Part shown: positions 12,421-21,276 of the stretch, one piece after another
How positions within the stretch are numbered: the stretch's first letter is position 1
Layout: each line of letters opens with the position of its first letter
Assembly (NCBI RefSeq): GCF_935822925.1
Contig: NZ_CAKXZS010000009.1
Span: forward strand, 20,963 to 84,962
Length of the DNA: 64,000 bases
Direction of reading: 5' to 3'
From: Mesorhizobium ventifaucium
GTDB lineage: Bacteria; Pseudomonadota; Alphaproteobacteria; Rhizobiales; Rhizobiaceae
The notes under the pieces: model-generated
Seen by the model: only the letters and a program-made list of their open reading frames with translations
What the model was told of the DNA's origin: nothing
Databases searched by the model: none
Made by a program: the position numbers and the translations under genes

Positions 12421-13215
12421 GTGCTGAAAATGATGAAAACTCCCGAGCGACAGACATCGAGGGCGGCCGGCTGGTCGCGGCGGACAGGCGCTTTTTCGGC
12501 GGTCCTGCTGCTGACCGTTCTCGTCGGCCACCGATATCAGCTTGTTGAAACGCCGGCTTTCCTTTGGGTGCTCGGCATTGTCGCGCTGCTTGCCGCCTTT
12601 GCGCTGTTGTTCGCCGGATTTGCCTTTTCGAGATTGTGGAATTTCGGCGACCGTGGCGGTCGCGATCTCACCGTCGGCACGGTGCTGGCACTGCTGGTGC
12701 TTGTTCCTTTTGGCATTGCCGCCTACTGGGCAGCGACTTATCCACCGCTCAGGGACATTTCGACGGATTTCGACGATCCGCCGGTGCTCGACACCAGCAC
12801 CCGGACCTGGGATATGAACGCGCTTTCGCCGCCGACCCCGGGCGAGCGGCGCCTGCAGACAGAAACCTATCCGCTTGTCACCGGACGCAGCTATGTCCTG
12901 CCTTTCGATCGGGTCCTGGAAGCGGTCGGAACCGTGCTCGATCGTCGGGATTGGCAGCTAACGGCGCCGGTTCCCCGCGCGATCGGGCAAAGCGAGGTGA
13001 CGATCAACGCCCTGGCCAGGAGCTTCATCCTCAGCCTTCCCGCCGACGTCGCCATCCGTGTGAGCGACGATGGCGATGCGGTCATGGTCGACATGCGTTC
13101 GGCCTCGCGTTACGGCCGCTACGACCTTGGCGACAATGCGGCCCGCATCGTGGATTTCCTAGCCGAGCTGGATCAGGAAGTCGCCGGCCAGGTCGGCACT
13201 GCCCCGGCCGAGTGA
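12421..13215 (+). CDS. DUF1499 family membrane protein
   Basis: 264 residues. Three hydrophobic segments (about residues 25-40, 46-66 and 82-105) form an N-terminal membrane part; the C-terminal half contains the DUF1499 pattern: YPLVTGRSYVLPFDRVL, RRDWQLTAPVPR, and SRYGRYDLGDNAARIVDFLAEL. Function unknown. Start may be GTG 12421 or ATG 12430, GGGGTGAAG upstream fitting the first. 67 bases after the ligase on the same strand, so possibly co-transcribed. Confidence 0.75.
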   Translation: MLKMMKTPERQTSRAAGWSRRTGAFSAVLLLTVLVGHRYQLVETPAFLWVLGIVALLAAFALLFAGFAFSRLWNFGDRGGRDLTVGTVLALLVLVPFGIAAYWAATYPPLRDISTDFDDPPVLDTSTRTWDMNALSPPTPGERRLQTETYPLVTGRSYVLPFDRVLEAVGTVLDRRDWQLTAPVPRAIGQSEVTINALARSFILSLPADVAIRVSDDGDAVMVDMRSASRYGRYDLGDNAARIVDFLAELDQEVAGQVGTAPAE

Positions 13216-13264
13216 CGGCCAGAGCATTCGGCTTATACAATCATAGGTTGAGTCTGCGGGCAGG

Positions 13265-14263
13265 CTATTCGCCGGGGTCGAATTCACCCCTGAGCAAAAT
13301 TGTTTCGACCGGCCCAAGCGGATTGATGATCCGGCTCTCGAGGACTTCGATGAGCTTGCGTCCGACAGCCGCCATATCGACGGAATGAACTTCGATCTTC
13401 GCCGGCAGGAAGCGTGCCAGCCGCGTGCTGTCACGCGTTACAATGTGGACGTCGCTCCCCGGCGCAAGACCTCTTTTGCCAAGAGCGTGTAGCGCCCCTA
13501 GAAGGCCCAGTTCGTTGGCGCATGCCAAGCCTGTCGGCGGATCTGAACAAGCCAGCAAGCGATCGAACCAGGCTGCGCTCGATTCCATGGTGAACATGCC
13601 ATGACCGATCAGCGATTGGTCGATCGGAATGCCGGCCTCGGCCATTGCCCTTGCATAGCCGGAAAGACGCATGGCACTCCCCTGATCCTCCGGAACCAGA
13701 AGTTGCAGTGCAATGCGTCGACAGCCCTTATCCATGAGCCGTCGGGTTGCCTCGTAGGCAATCTGTTCATTGTCGACATCGACATAAGGATACGCGGTAT
13801 CCAGGTCGGTTCTTCCAAACGCGACGAATGGCATGCGTTGATCCAGCAGCAGCTTGACGCGCGGATCACCCGACACCAGGCGCGTGATGATCAGTCCGTC
13901 CGTGCTGCGCGCCTGAAGCTGCCGCTGCACACTCTCGACTGGATCGTCGTCGGGAGTGGTGGAATAGATGGACAGACTATAACCGGCTTGCCGCGCCGCC
14001 AGCGTCATGCCTTCGATCAAAGGCAGCTTCAACAGATCGGACAGATGATCTCGGGTCTCCATCGGGAGTACTGCCGTCAGCGTCAGCGTTCGACCGGTCT
14101 TGAGCGCACGACCATGATGATTTGGCAGATAGCCGACCCGCTTGGCCGCCTCCTTGACGCGGGCTATGGTCGAGGGCTGCACTTCCGGGCCATCCTTCAG
14201 AGCGCGGGACACCGTGGTCACCGAGAGGGAAAGTTCCGCCGCGATCTGCTTTAGATTGGCCAT
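13265..14263 (-). CDS. LacI/GalR-family transcriptional repressor
   Basis: 332 residues. N-terminal helix-turn-helix NLKQIAAELSLSVTTVSRAL with hinge helix region RVGYLPNHHGRALKTGRT, followed by the periplasmic-binding-protein-like effector domain. Divergent from the ABC transporter operon at 14461, with a perfect 18-bp palindrome (14390-14407) between, so it very probably represses that operon and perhaps itself. Start ATG 14263 gives the usual compact LacI N-terminus; an upstream ATG at 14314 would add 17 residues and overlap a second TAACGTTA core at 14314-14321. Effector unknown, presumably the transported compound or a product of it. Confidence 0.88.
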   Translation of the reverse strand: MANLKQIAAELSLSVTTVSRALKDGPEVQPSTIARVKEAAKRVGYLPNHHGRALKTGRTLTLTAVLPMETRDHLSDLLKLPLIEGMTLAARQAGYSLSIYSTTPDDDPVESVQRQLQARSTDGLIITRLVSGDPRVKLLLDQRMPFVAFGRTDLDTAYPYVDVDNEQIAYEATRRLMDKGCRRIALQLLVPEDQGSAMRLSGYARAMAEAGIPIDQSLIGHGMFTMESSAAWFDRLLACSDPPTGLACANELGLLGALHALGKRGLAPGSDVHIVTRDSTRLARFLPAKIEVHSVDMAAVGRKLIEVLESRIINPLGPVETILLRGEFDPGE

Positions 14264-14313
14264 TGTTCGCCCGACTTCATTTGCGAAAGCGCCGGCTGCC
14301 TTGCTGACCGCCA

Positions 14314-14321
14314 TAACGTTA
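14314..14321. promoter_or_regulatory. Secondary TAACGTTA operator core
   Basis: The 8-bp palindrome TAACGTTA is the core of the main operator at 14390-14407, repeated 81 bp away (centre to centre) and just upstream of the repressor start at 14263. Flanks do not extend the symmetry. It could be an auxiliary site for looping or autoregulation. Confidence 0.45.
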
Positions 14322-14366
14322 CCGGATTCGACATCCCGGTCAATCCAGACGCCCGTAGCAAGCAGC

Positions 14367-14407
14367 TTGACTCCTGCGTATTCAGATGCAATCGTAACGT
14401 TACGATT
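14367..14407 (+). promoter_or_regulatory. Promoter and LacI-type operator of the ABC transporter operon
   Basis: Perfect 18-bp palindrome AATCGTAACGTTACGATT at 14390-14407. TTGACT at 14367-14372 is a good -35, and 17 bases later the -10 position (14390-14395, AATCGT) falls inside the palindrome. A repressor bound there would block polymerase. Symmetric TAACGTTA-type cores are typical of LacI-family operators. Confidence 0.7.
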
Positions 14408-14460
14408 ACGAATAAATAGCCATTTCAGGCAATATTTGATAAAGTTCGGGAGGAGAACCT

Positions 14461-15501
14461 ATGTCCTGGCTGCGCCTTTCCTTAACAGCATTCGCCATCT
14501 CGGCTGCCATGCCCGTCCATGCGCAAACACTCACCATCACGACCGCAGGCGGCGATTATGGCAACGCCATGAAAGAGGCCATGTGGGCCCCTGCTGCAAA
14601 AGAGCTTGGCTATGATGTCCGCGAGGAAACCCTGAGCGACGGCCTGGCCGCCTTGAAGATGCAGGTCACCTCGGGGGCAATTGCGACCGACATTATCCAC
14701 CTCGGCTCGCCGGAAGGCGCGCAGGCCGCCGCTCAATCGCTGCTGGAGCCACTCGATTACAAGATCATCGATCCCAAATCCGTGCCGGAGGGTGCCAAGT
14801 CCGACTACTGCTATCCGTTCGATTCCTATGGCACCGTCATGTCGTGGAACACCAAGACCTATGGTGAGAACCCGCCGAAGACCTGGGCTGAGTTCTGGGA
14901 CGTAGCCAAATTCCCGGGCCGCCGCGCGTTGCGCGCCAATGCGCAGGACTCGATCGAGATCGCGCTTCTCTCCGATGGCGTGGCGCCGGCGGACGTCTAT
15001 TCCGTGCTCAGCACGCCGGAAGGGCTGGAGCGCGCCATCAAGCGGCTTGAAGCGATCAAACCAGATGTCGCCGTGTGGTGGACCTCGGGAGCCCAGTCCG
15101 CGCAGCTGCTGAAAGACGGTGAGGCGGATCTGGTCGTTACCTGGAACGGACGGGCAGAGACCGTGAAAAAGGATGGCGGCGCGGCTGACTACACGTTCAA
15201 GGGTTCGGTCATCGGCACGGACTGCCTTGGGGTGCCGAAGGGAGCGCCGAACAAGGAAGCCGCGATGAAGCTCATCGCTGCGATGACGCAGCCCGCGCGC
15301 GTTGCGAAGCTGACCGATTTCATCGCCTATGGCCCGGTCAATCCTGTGGCATATGAGGGTGGCCTAATTCCCGAGGACCGTCTGAAGACGCTTGCGACCG
15401 CGCCTGAAAATGCCGGCACTTCGGTGTTTTCGAATTCAGAATGGTGGGTCAAGAACGGCGAGGCTGCCCAACAAGCCTTCGATGAGATGATGGCCCGCTG
15501 A
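14461..15501 (+). CDS. ABC transporter periplasmic substrate-binding protein, spermidine/putrescine (PotD) type
   Basis: 346 residues with a clear signal peptide (MSWLRLSLTAFAISAAMPVHA, cut before Q). The mature part begins TLTITTAGGDYGNAMKEAM and has the family-1 extracellular binding fold. Excellent ribosome binding site GGGAGGAG 6 bases before the ATG. First gene of a LacI-controlled operon with an ATPase, two permeases and a phosphorylase-like enzyme. PotD-type proteins also bind other small cations, sugar-like or nucleoside-like ligands; the last gene of the operon hints at a nucleoside-related ligand, which is inference. Confidence 0.85.
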   Translation: MSWLRLSLTAFAISAAMPVHAQTLTITTAGGDYGNAMKEAMWAPAAKELGYDVREETLSDGLAALKMQVTSGAIATDIIHLGSPEGAQAAAQSLLEPLDYKIIDPKSVPEGAKSDYCYPFDSYGTVMSWNTKTYGENPPKTWAEFWDVAKFPGRRALRANAQDSIEIALLSDGVAPADVYSVLSTPEGLERAIKRLEAIKPDVAVWWTSGAQSAQLLKDGEADLVVTWNGRAETVKKDGGAADYTFKGSVIGTDCLGVPKGAPNKEAAMKLIAAMTQPARVAKLTDFIAYGPVNPVAYEGGLIPEDRLKTLATAPENAGTSVFSNSEWWVKNGEAAQQAFDEMMAR

Positions 15502-15526
15502 GTCTCAGCTGATAAGGCTGGAGCAG

Positions 15527-16567
15527 ATGATGAAGTCGCTCCCGATCACCATCGACAGCGTCAGCAAGGCTTACGGGTCCTACGTCGCACTGGATGATGT
15601 CTCGCTCGACATTCAAGCTGGCGAGTTCCTCACGCTGCTGGGGCCCTCGGGATCGGGCAAGACCACGCTACTCATGGCTCTGGCCGGTTTTGTCCGGCCG
15701 GATTCCGGTAAGCTCTTGTTGGGCGATCGCGACATCACTCGCCTGGCGCCCAACAAACGGGACATCGGCATAGTATTCCAGAATTACGCCTTGTTTCCCC
15801 ACATGAATGTCCTGGCCAATGTCGCGTATCCGCTGGCGCTGCGCAAGACGCCGAGAGCAGAGGCGCGTCAGCGGGCGCTTGCCACCTTGGCCCGCGTGAA
15901 GCTGGATGGCCTGGCGGAGCGCAATGTTGCCGCACTGTCCGGCGGCCAGCGTCAACGGGTGGCGTTGGCGCGGGCAATCGTCTTCGAACCGCGCGTGATG
16001 CTGATGGACGAGCCGCTGTCGGCGCTCGACAAGAATCTGCGCGAAACCATGCAGTATGAGATCCGGCGTCTGCACGATGATCTGGGGATCACCACAATCT
16101 ACGTGACCCATGACCAGCGCGAGGCGCTGATCATGTCTGACCGGATTGCGGTGATGAACTCCGGCCGCATCCAGCAGATCGATACGCCGCAGCGGATCTA
16201 TGATCGTCCATCGACCCGCTTCGTCGCCGAATTCATGGGCGAGGCAAACATTGTGGCGCCGGGCTCGGTGCGCAGGATCGATGGCGCCGAAGCGTCAGGC
16301 GAAACTCTGATGATTCGCGCCGAAAGCTTCCATCTTGATGCGAAGCTCGTCGGGTCAGACGCAGTGGCTCTCGAAGGAATACTGCGCGCCAAGGCGTTCC
16401 GCGGCGAGAACTGGCTTTTGACGCTGGCGCTTGACGGTGGCCAGGAGGTCCTTGTCTGCATTCCGGCAGCGCTGGCCGGCGGTTGCGCCGAGCTTGCCGC
16501 CGGTCAGCGGATGACCGCATATGCACCAGCAGCGAAGGTTCACGCCATACCGGGAGCGATGGCGTGA
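15527..16567 (+). CDS. ABC transporter ATP-binding protein, PotA type
   Basis: 346 residues. Walker A GPSGSGKTT, Q-loop VFQNYALFPHM, signature LSGGQRQRVALARAI, Walker B MLMDEPLSALD and H-loop YVTHDQREA are all present, followed by a C-terminal TOBE-like domain. Two tandem ATGs (15527, 15530); GGAG at 15520-15523 suits the second. Energises import through the two permeases that follow. Confidence 0.92.
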   Translation: MMKSLPITIDSVSKAYGSYVALDDVSLDIQAGEFLTLLGPSGSGKTTLLMALAGFVRPDSGKLLLGDRDITRLAPNKRDIGIVFQNYALFPHMNVLANVAYPLALRKTPRAEARQRALATLARVKLDGLAERNVAALSGGQRQRVALARAIVFEPRVMLMDEPLSALDKNLRETMQYEIRRLHDDLGITTIYVTHDQREALIMSDRIAVMNSGRIQQIDTPQRIYDRPSTRFVAEFMGEANIVAPGSVRRIDGAEASGETLMIRAESFHLDAKLVGSDAVALEGILRAKAFRGENWLLTLALDGGQEVLVCIPAALAGGCAELAAGQRMTAYAPAAKVHAIPGAMA

Positions 16568-17451
16568 CCGTCACTGTGGATCCTGCGCTCGCCGGAGATG
16601 CGCGCCGCGAGCGGCGGTTTTTTCTTTCGCTTTCGCTGCCGGCGCTGTTCATCGTTGGACTGGCGGCGATATTGCCCATCCTTTGGATCATCCGGCAATC
16701 TTTCCTGACCACAGGCGGTGAGTACACTGTCGCCAACTACTCGAAAGTGCTTTCGAGCGGACTGACATGGTCGGCGCTCGTCACCACCCTTGAACTGTCC
16801 CTCGGCACGCTGGCGATTTGCATTCTTCTGGGCACCCCGCTGGCACTCGCCTTGGCCAGCGCCAGACCAAGGGTGGCCAATTTGCTGATGGCCTTCGTCA
16901 TGCTGCCATTGTGGACCGCCATCCTGGTGCGCACCTATGGCTGGCTCGTGCTCTTGCGGCGTGATGGCCTGATCAACGCGGCTTTGACTGGTTCGGGCCT
17001 GACAGCGGAGCCTTTGCCGCTGGTCTATAACTTCACAGGAACGCTGATCGGCATGGTTCACTACATGCTGCCGCTCTTCCTGCTGCCCGTTTATGCCGCG
17101 ATGCGCGATATCGACCCAAACCTCATTCGCGCGGCAGCGAGCATGGGAGCCACGCTCGGGCAGGTCATCCGCACCGTCATAATGCCGCTTTCGGCCGGCG
17201 GCATCTTCTCGGGTTCGGTCATCGTCCTCATCTATTCCATCGGTTTTTTCATCACGCCGGCGGTGCTTGGCGGCGGCAAGGTAAATCCTCTCTCTACCCG
17301 GATCGAGCGTGCGCTATCGACCTTTCAGGATTGGGGGTCGGCGAGCGTCCTGGGCATTCTGCTCCTCGTTCTGATGGCGCTGATCGGTGTGATGCTGCTG
17401 GCGGCACGCCGCCTGCTGGCCCAGAACACGGTGGCAGCCTCCCATGCTTGA
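16564..17451 (+). CDS. ABC transporter permease, PotB type
   Basis: 295 residues, six or so hydrophobic helices; binding-protein-dependent transport fold with the cytoplasmic EAA-like loop around RAAASMGATLGQVIRTVIMPLS. GTG start at 16564 overlaps the ATPase stop by 4 bases (GTGA), and GGGAG lies 7 bases upstream; a longer frame from 16483 would only run inside the ATPase gene. Confidence 0.88.
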   Translation: MTVTVDPALAGDARRERRFFLSLSLPALFIVGLAAILPILWIIRQSFLTTGGEYTVANYSKVLSSGLTWSALVTTLELSLGTLAICILLGTPLALALASARPRVANLLMAFVMLPLWTAILVRTYGWLVLLRRDGLINAALTGSGLTAEPLPLVYNFTGTLIGMVHYMLPLFLLPVYAAMRDIDPNLIRAAASMGATLGQVIRTVIMPLSAGGIFSGSVIVLIYSIGFFITPAVLGGGKVNPLSTRIERALSTFQDWGSASVLGILLLVLMALIGVMLLAARRLLAQNTVAASHA

Positions 17452-18235
17452 AGCCTATCCGCAAAACCGGCTCGCCCGCATTGTCCTCTGGAGCTTTGCT
17501 GCTCTTGTCATGGCATTTCTGATGTTGCCGACGCTCGTGGTGGTGCCGCTTTCGTTTTCGGCGTCGAATCTCCTCGAGTTTCCGCCGCACGCCTACTCGC
17601 TGCGCTGGTACGAGAACTTCTTCGGCTCGGCAACGTGGATGGCAGCACTCAGGACGAGCCTGATCCTTGGGACATTGACGGCGCTGATCGCGGTGCCTTT
17701 TGCGCTGCTCGCCTGCATTTCAATGAATCGGCTGGGCGGGAAGACCGCAGCTTCCATCCAGGGCATCCTGCTCACCCCCTCGGTCACCCCAGGAATCCTG
17801 CTGGCGATCGGCCTCTTTTTTGTGCTGGCGGCACAACGTCTGGTCGGAACGTTGTTCGGTGTGCTGGTCGGACATGTGGTGCTGGCTGTTCCGGTGGCGT
17901 GCATTGTGTTGTTGCCCGCCCTGGCTCGCTTCGACTGGAACCAGGTTCAGGCGGCGCGCAGCCTCGGCGCGGACTGGGCCAGGGCTGTTGGCGGAATAAT
18001 CGTTCCGCAACTTCAGCTCAGTCTGTTGTCGGCGACATTGATGGCGTTCCTGACGTCGCTCGATGAGTCTGTGATTTCGATCTTCATCGCGAGTGGTCGC
18101 AACAGCACGATGCCTAAGCTCATGTTCCTGTCGCTGCGCGATCAGATCGATCCGACCATTGCGGCGATCTCGACATTGTGGACCGCTATTGTTGTCGTCG
18201 TCGTCGTGATCGTGGCCCTTCGCCAAAAAGCCTGA
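17444..18235 (+). CDS. ABC transporter permease, PotC type
   Basis: 263 residues, multiple membrane helices and the coupling loop QAARSLGADWARAVGGIIVPQL. Overlaps the first permease by 8 bases, so translation is coupled. Forms the second half of the inner-membrane channel. Confidence 0.88.
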   Translation: MLEAYPQNRLARIVLWSFAALVMAFLMLPTLVVVPLSFSASNLLEFPPHAYSLRWYENFFGSATWMAALRTSLILGTLTALIAVPFALLACISMNRLGGKTAASIQGILLTPSVTPGILLAIGLFFVLAAQRLVGTLFGVLVGHVVLAVPVACIVLLPALARFDWNQVQAARSLGADWARAVGGIIVPQLQLSLLSATLMAFLTSLDESVISIFIASGRNSTMPKLMFLSLRDQIDPTIAAISTLWTAIVVVVVVIVALRQKA

Positions 18236-18284
18236 CCGAGCCAACAATCCTGACCAAGCCAAAATCCTGACTGAGATTGGAAGC

Positions 18285-19205
18285 ATGCCCAAAAATCATC
18301 ACGCAGCCGGTGCTCCGGCGGATCGATCGACTGACATACCTCAGGTTGGGTTGGCCATCATCACCGGGTCGGCAAACTGGGGCCTTGCCTTCCCGGAAGA
18401 TGTCGGCTTCGATGGCGTGCGCACGCTGCGGCGCGACATGAGTTTTGATACGCCTTTCGGTCGTTCCGACAACTGGAAGTTGCTCGAGTTCGATGCCTCG
18501 ATTTCAGCCGAAGGAAGAGCAAAGCGGGCGTTGTGCATGTATTCGCACGGCAATCCCCGCGACCATATCGACCATTCCTGCCATCGCCGCGCGTTCTGGG
18601 TGTTGATGAAAGCGGGTGTGCGGCAAGTCCTCGCCTGTTCGACCGTTGGCGCCGTCAACAAGGCGATCCAGCCCGGCGACTTGGTGGTGAACGCCGACAT
18701 CATCGAACTGACGCAGACCCCGTTTTCACTGCTGCCGGACCGCCAGAGCTTCGACTGTTCGGGCAAGCAGATCGTATGTCCAAGATGTGCGGCGGTTCTG
18801 GTTGAGACGGCCCGCGGTTATTGGCCGGCCGAATGCCGCGTTCATGGCATCGAACAGCAGTTGGTGGCTGCCCACTGTTACGGGCCGCGACTGACAACCC
18901 CAGCCGAGGCTTTGGCGTATCGCGGCATGGGGGCGGATGTGCTTAACCATTCTATTGCCCCTGAGGCCACCTTGGCGCGCGAGATCGGCGCCTGCTTCGT
19001 GCCCTGTGCGTTCGTCACGGCGGGTTTTAACGACTATATGGACCGCAACCGCCAGAAATTGCTGCAGGAGGACGTGCTGCCCAATCTCTCCATGACAGCC
19101 TCGCGGGTCGCGCTGGAAACCGCCGCGCGACTTCCGGCCAATCCGCAATGCTCTTGCCAGGGTCTGAAGTCGCCTCAACCGGAAGAGCGTTCCAGCCGGT
19201 TCTGA
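18285..19205 (+). CDS. Nucleoside phosphorylase (PNP/MTAP family)-like enzyme
   Basis: 306 residues. Matches the PNP/methylthioadenosine phosphorylase fold: N-terminal LAIITGSANWG (phosphate loop position), GVRQVLACSTVGAVNKAIQPGDLVV, and YGPRLTTPAEALAYRGMGADVLNHSIAPEATLARE. Family members cleave a nucleoside with phosphate to base and sugar-1-phosphate. Where MTAP has ATDYD and PNP has VTN for base recognition, this protein reads VTAGFND, so the substrate may be unusual. A cysteine pair CPRC is present at about residue 165. 49 bases after the permease gene on the same strand, so likely the catabolic gene of the transport operon. Confidence 0.7.
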   Translation: MPKNHHAAGAPADRSTDIPQVGLAIITGSANWGLAFPEDVGFDGVRTLRRDMSFDTPFGRSDNWKLLEFDASISAEGRAKRALCMYSHGNPRDHIDHSCHRRAFWVLMKAGVRQVLACSTVGAVNKAIQPGDLVVNADIIELTQTPFSLLPDRQSFDCSGKQIVCPRCAAVLVETARGYWPAECRVHGIEQQLVAAHCYGPRLTTPAEALAYRGMGADVLNHSIAPEATLAREIGACFVPCAFVTAGFNDYMDRNRQKLLQEDVLPNLSMTASRVALETAARLPANPQCSCQGLKSPQPEERSSRF

Positions 19206-19240
19206 GCTTTCATGAGCGTAGTGCGAGTTCTGGCGGGATC

Positions 19241-20149
19241 TTAGCCAGGCAGGCTGAAAATGCCGTCGATCGCAGGGTCGCCGTCGGTGCTCACCAGGCC
19301 GCGCGCCACCAGGTCCTCGAGATGGGCAAGCACCGACAGTCCGGCAGCGCCGTGCAGGCGCGGATCGGTATCGCGATAGATCGCCGCGACCATCTCCTTG
19401 ATCGTCCGGTCGCCGCTTGTGATCCGCTCCAGGATCGCGCGTTCGCGCATTCGGCGATGCGACTTCAACTCGCGCATGAAGCTGCGCGGCGCTGTCACCG
19501 GCCCGCCATGGCCGGGCAGCAGCAGGCGGTCGTCGCGCTCGATCAGCCGATCCAGCGAGGCCATAAAGTCGGCCATGGCGCCGTCCGGCGGCGCAACGAT
19601 GGAGGTCGCCCAGGCCATGACATGATCGGCCGAGAACAGGATACCGGTTCCTTCCAGCGCAAAGGCTGCATGATTGGCGGCATGGCCCGGCGTCAGCACC
19701 GTTCTGATCGCCCAGCCGTCGCCGTTTACCACCAAACCATCGGGAAGCGCGATATCCGGATTGAAGGCGGTGTCGGCGCTGGCGTCGAGCGGATTGATTT
19801 CGCCTATGCGCAGCGGCCTCGCCGGCCGATGTGGGCCCTCGGCCAGGATAATTGCGCCAGTGTGCTGCTTCAGCCGCGCTGCCAGCGGAGAATGGTCGCG
19901 ATGCGTGTGGCTGACGAAAATATGGCTGACCGGTCTGTCTGCGATCACCTCGAGCAGTGTCTTGAGATGCGCATCGTCATCCGGCCCCGGATCGATCACC
20001 GCCAGCGTCTCGCGCCCGACGATGTAGCTGTTGGTGCCGTAGAATGTGAACGGGCCGGGATTTTTTGCGGTAATCCGGAGCACGTCGGGTGCAACGATCA
20101 CGCCCTGGCCGTAGGACGGGTCGAAGTCGGTGTCGAATCTCAGCGCCAT
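19241..20149 (-). CDS. Metallo-beta-lactamase-fold hydrolase (LACTB2/glyoxalase II-like)
   Basis: 302 residues. Zinc motif HTHRDHS, further ligands in TPGHAANHAAF, FSADHVM and LLPGHGGPV, then a C-terminal winged-helix-like region (about residues 235-300) typical of LACTB2-like hydrolases. Likely hydrolyses a thioester or phosphoester, substrate unknown. ATG 20149 preferred to TTG 20155. Convergent with the phosphorylase gene and divergent from bioY. Confidence 0.82.
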   Translation of the reverse strand: MALRFDTDFDPSYGQGVIVAPDVLRITAKNPGPFTFYGTNSYIVGRETLAVIDPGPDDDAHLKTLLEVIADRPVSHIFVSHTHRDHSPLAARLKQHTGAIILAEGPHRPARPLRIGEINPLDASADTAFNPDIALPDGLVVNGDGWAIRTVLTPGHAANHAAFALEGTGILFSADHVMAWATSIVAPPDGAMADFMASLDRLIERDDRLLLPGHGGPVTAPRSFMRELKSHRRMRERAILERITSGDRTIKEMVAAIYRDTDPRLHGAAGLSVLAHLEDLVARGLVSTDGDPAIDGIFSLPG

Positions 20150-20265
20150 GGCCAATGTCGTTCAGTTCTACTCCAGAGGCGGCAAAACCGATTGCCGCAT
20201 AGCACGGAAGCCAATATAGGAAAACGCAAGGCCGCGATCTGCGGCAATCCGCAATGAGGAAGACC

Positions 20266-20850
20266 ATGGCAATTGCAACGACGCCGCTTGTTTCTCTCGC
20301 TCTGCCTGAAAAGGGCGCGGCCCGCCTGGCGACGCAGCTTTTGCTGGCGATCGTCGGAACGCTGCTGCTGACCTTGTCGGCCAAGACCAGGGTTCTGCTC
20401 GGACCCGTCGACATCTCGATGCAGACCTTGGCCGTCTTTCTGATCGCCGCTGCATTCGGCATGCGCCTCGGCGTCGCCACGCTGCTTCTCTACATGGCGG
20501 AGGGCGCCATCGGCTTGCCGGTCTTCCAGGGCACGCCGGAAAAGGGCATCGGCATCGCTTACATGCTCGGCTCGACCGGCGGCTATCTTGCCGGCTTCGT
20601 CGTCATGGCGGCGATCGTCGGCTGGGCCGCCGATCGCGGTTGGGATCGCCATCCGATCAAGCTCTTCAACGCGATGCTGGTTGCCGAAATCGTCATGATG
20701 GCGATGGGCTTTGCCTGGCTGGCGCTGCTCATCGGCCCGGAAAAGTCATGGCAGTTCGGCGTCGTGCCGTTCATCGTCGGCGACCTGATCAAGGTCGGCC
20801 TGGCGGCGAGCCTTGTGCCAGCCGTCTGGTCGCTGCTCAAACGCTCCTGA
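20266..20850 (+). CDS. bioY: Biotin transporter substrate-binding subunit BioY
   Basis: ECF-type S component, about 194 residues, with six hydrophobic helices. The family signatures GPVDISMQTLAVFLIAAAFG and GTPEKGIGIAYMLGSTGGYLAGF are seen. ATG 20266 is chosen because GAGGAAGA lies 3-5 bases before it; an ATG at 20254 is also in frame. bioM and bioN, the energising subunits, are not adjacent; BioY alone can work at low capacity or share an ECF module. The genome thus has both synthesis (bioBFDAZ) and uptake. Confidence 0.93.
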   Translation: MAIATTPLVSLALPEKGAARLATQLLLAIVGTLLLTLSAKTRVLLGPVDISMQTLAVFLIAAAFGMRLGVATLLLYMAEGAIGLPVFQGTPEKGIGIAYMLGSTGGYLAGFVVMAAIVGWAADRGWDRHPIKLFNAMLVAEIVMMAMGFAWLALLIGPEKSWQFGVVPFIVGDLIKVGLAASLVPAVWSLLKRS

Positions 20851-21276
20851 CCCCTGGTCGATAGATCGGGCGCGGCACTGATCGGACCCACGCAACCACA
20901 GATCGTCGCATGGTCCCGTTTCAGCGACGGCCTGCCGCGAGTTCTCGTCGAAGCAGGCCGCCGCCGCGGTCGGTAACGCTTTGGTAACGATAACGTCACA
21001 CTATGTTCAAATCGACCGATTAAGGACCCAGAAGAGCCAGCGGTTCGTCGCGAGTCAGCGTAACCAGCAGCTACATATCGACGCAATTGCTCGATACCGC
21101 TGCTAGATAGCTAAGAAAGAAAGCGGCGCGAGGACTTTTAGGCGCAGCTAAAGTAGTGGACAATTAGCAGGATTCGACCAACCACATCGATTCTCGCGAC
21201 ATGGTTGCTTGCTGGTATCTTCGCGCTGTCGTAACCCATGCTGTCAACCATGCCGAGGACCGCCGAGAGGGGATGC
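20851..21276. other. Leader/promoter region of the polysaccharide locus
   Basis: 426 bases without a credible gene. It holds spaced direct repeats: GGTAACG at 20972-20978 and 20983-20989, and TAACG at 20991-20995; the first two are 11 bp apart, one helical turn. This is the spacing of tandem sites for OmpR/PhoB-type regulators. No terminator for bioY is evident. Confidence 0.4.
20972..20995. promoter_or_regulatory. Tandem GGTAACG direct repeats, possible regulator site
   Basis: Two GGTAACG copies 11 bp apart plus a third TAACG, in the region before the NusG-like gene. Function inferred only from spacing and position. Confidence 0.35.
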
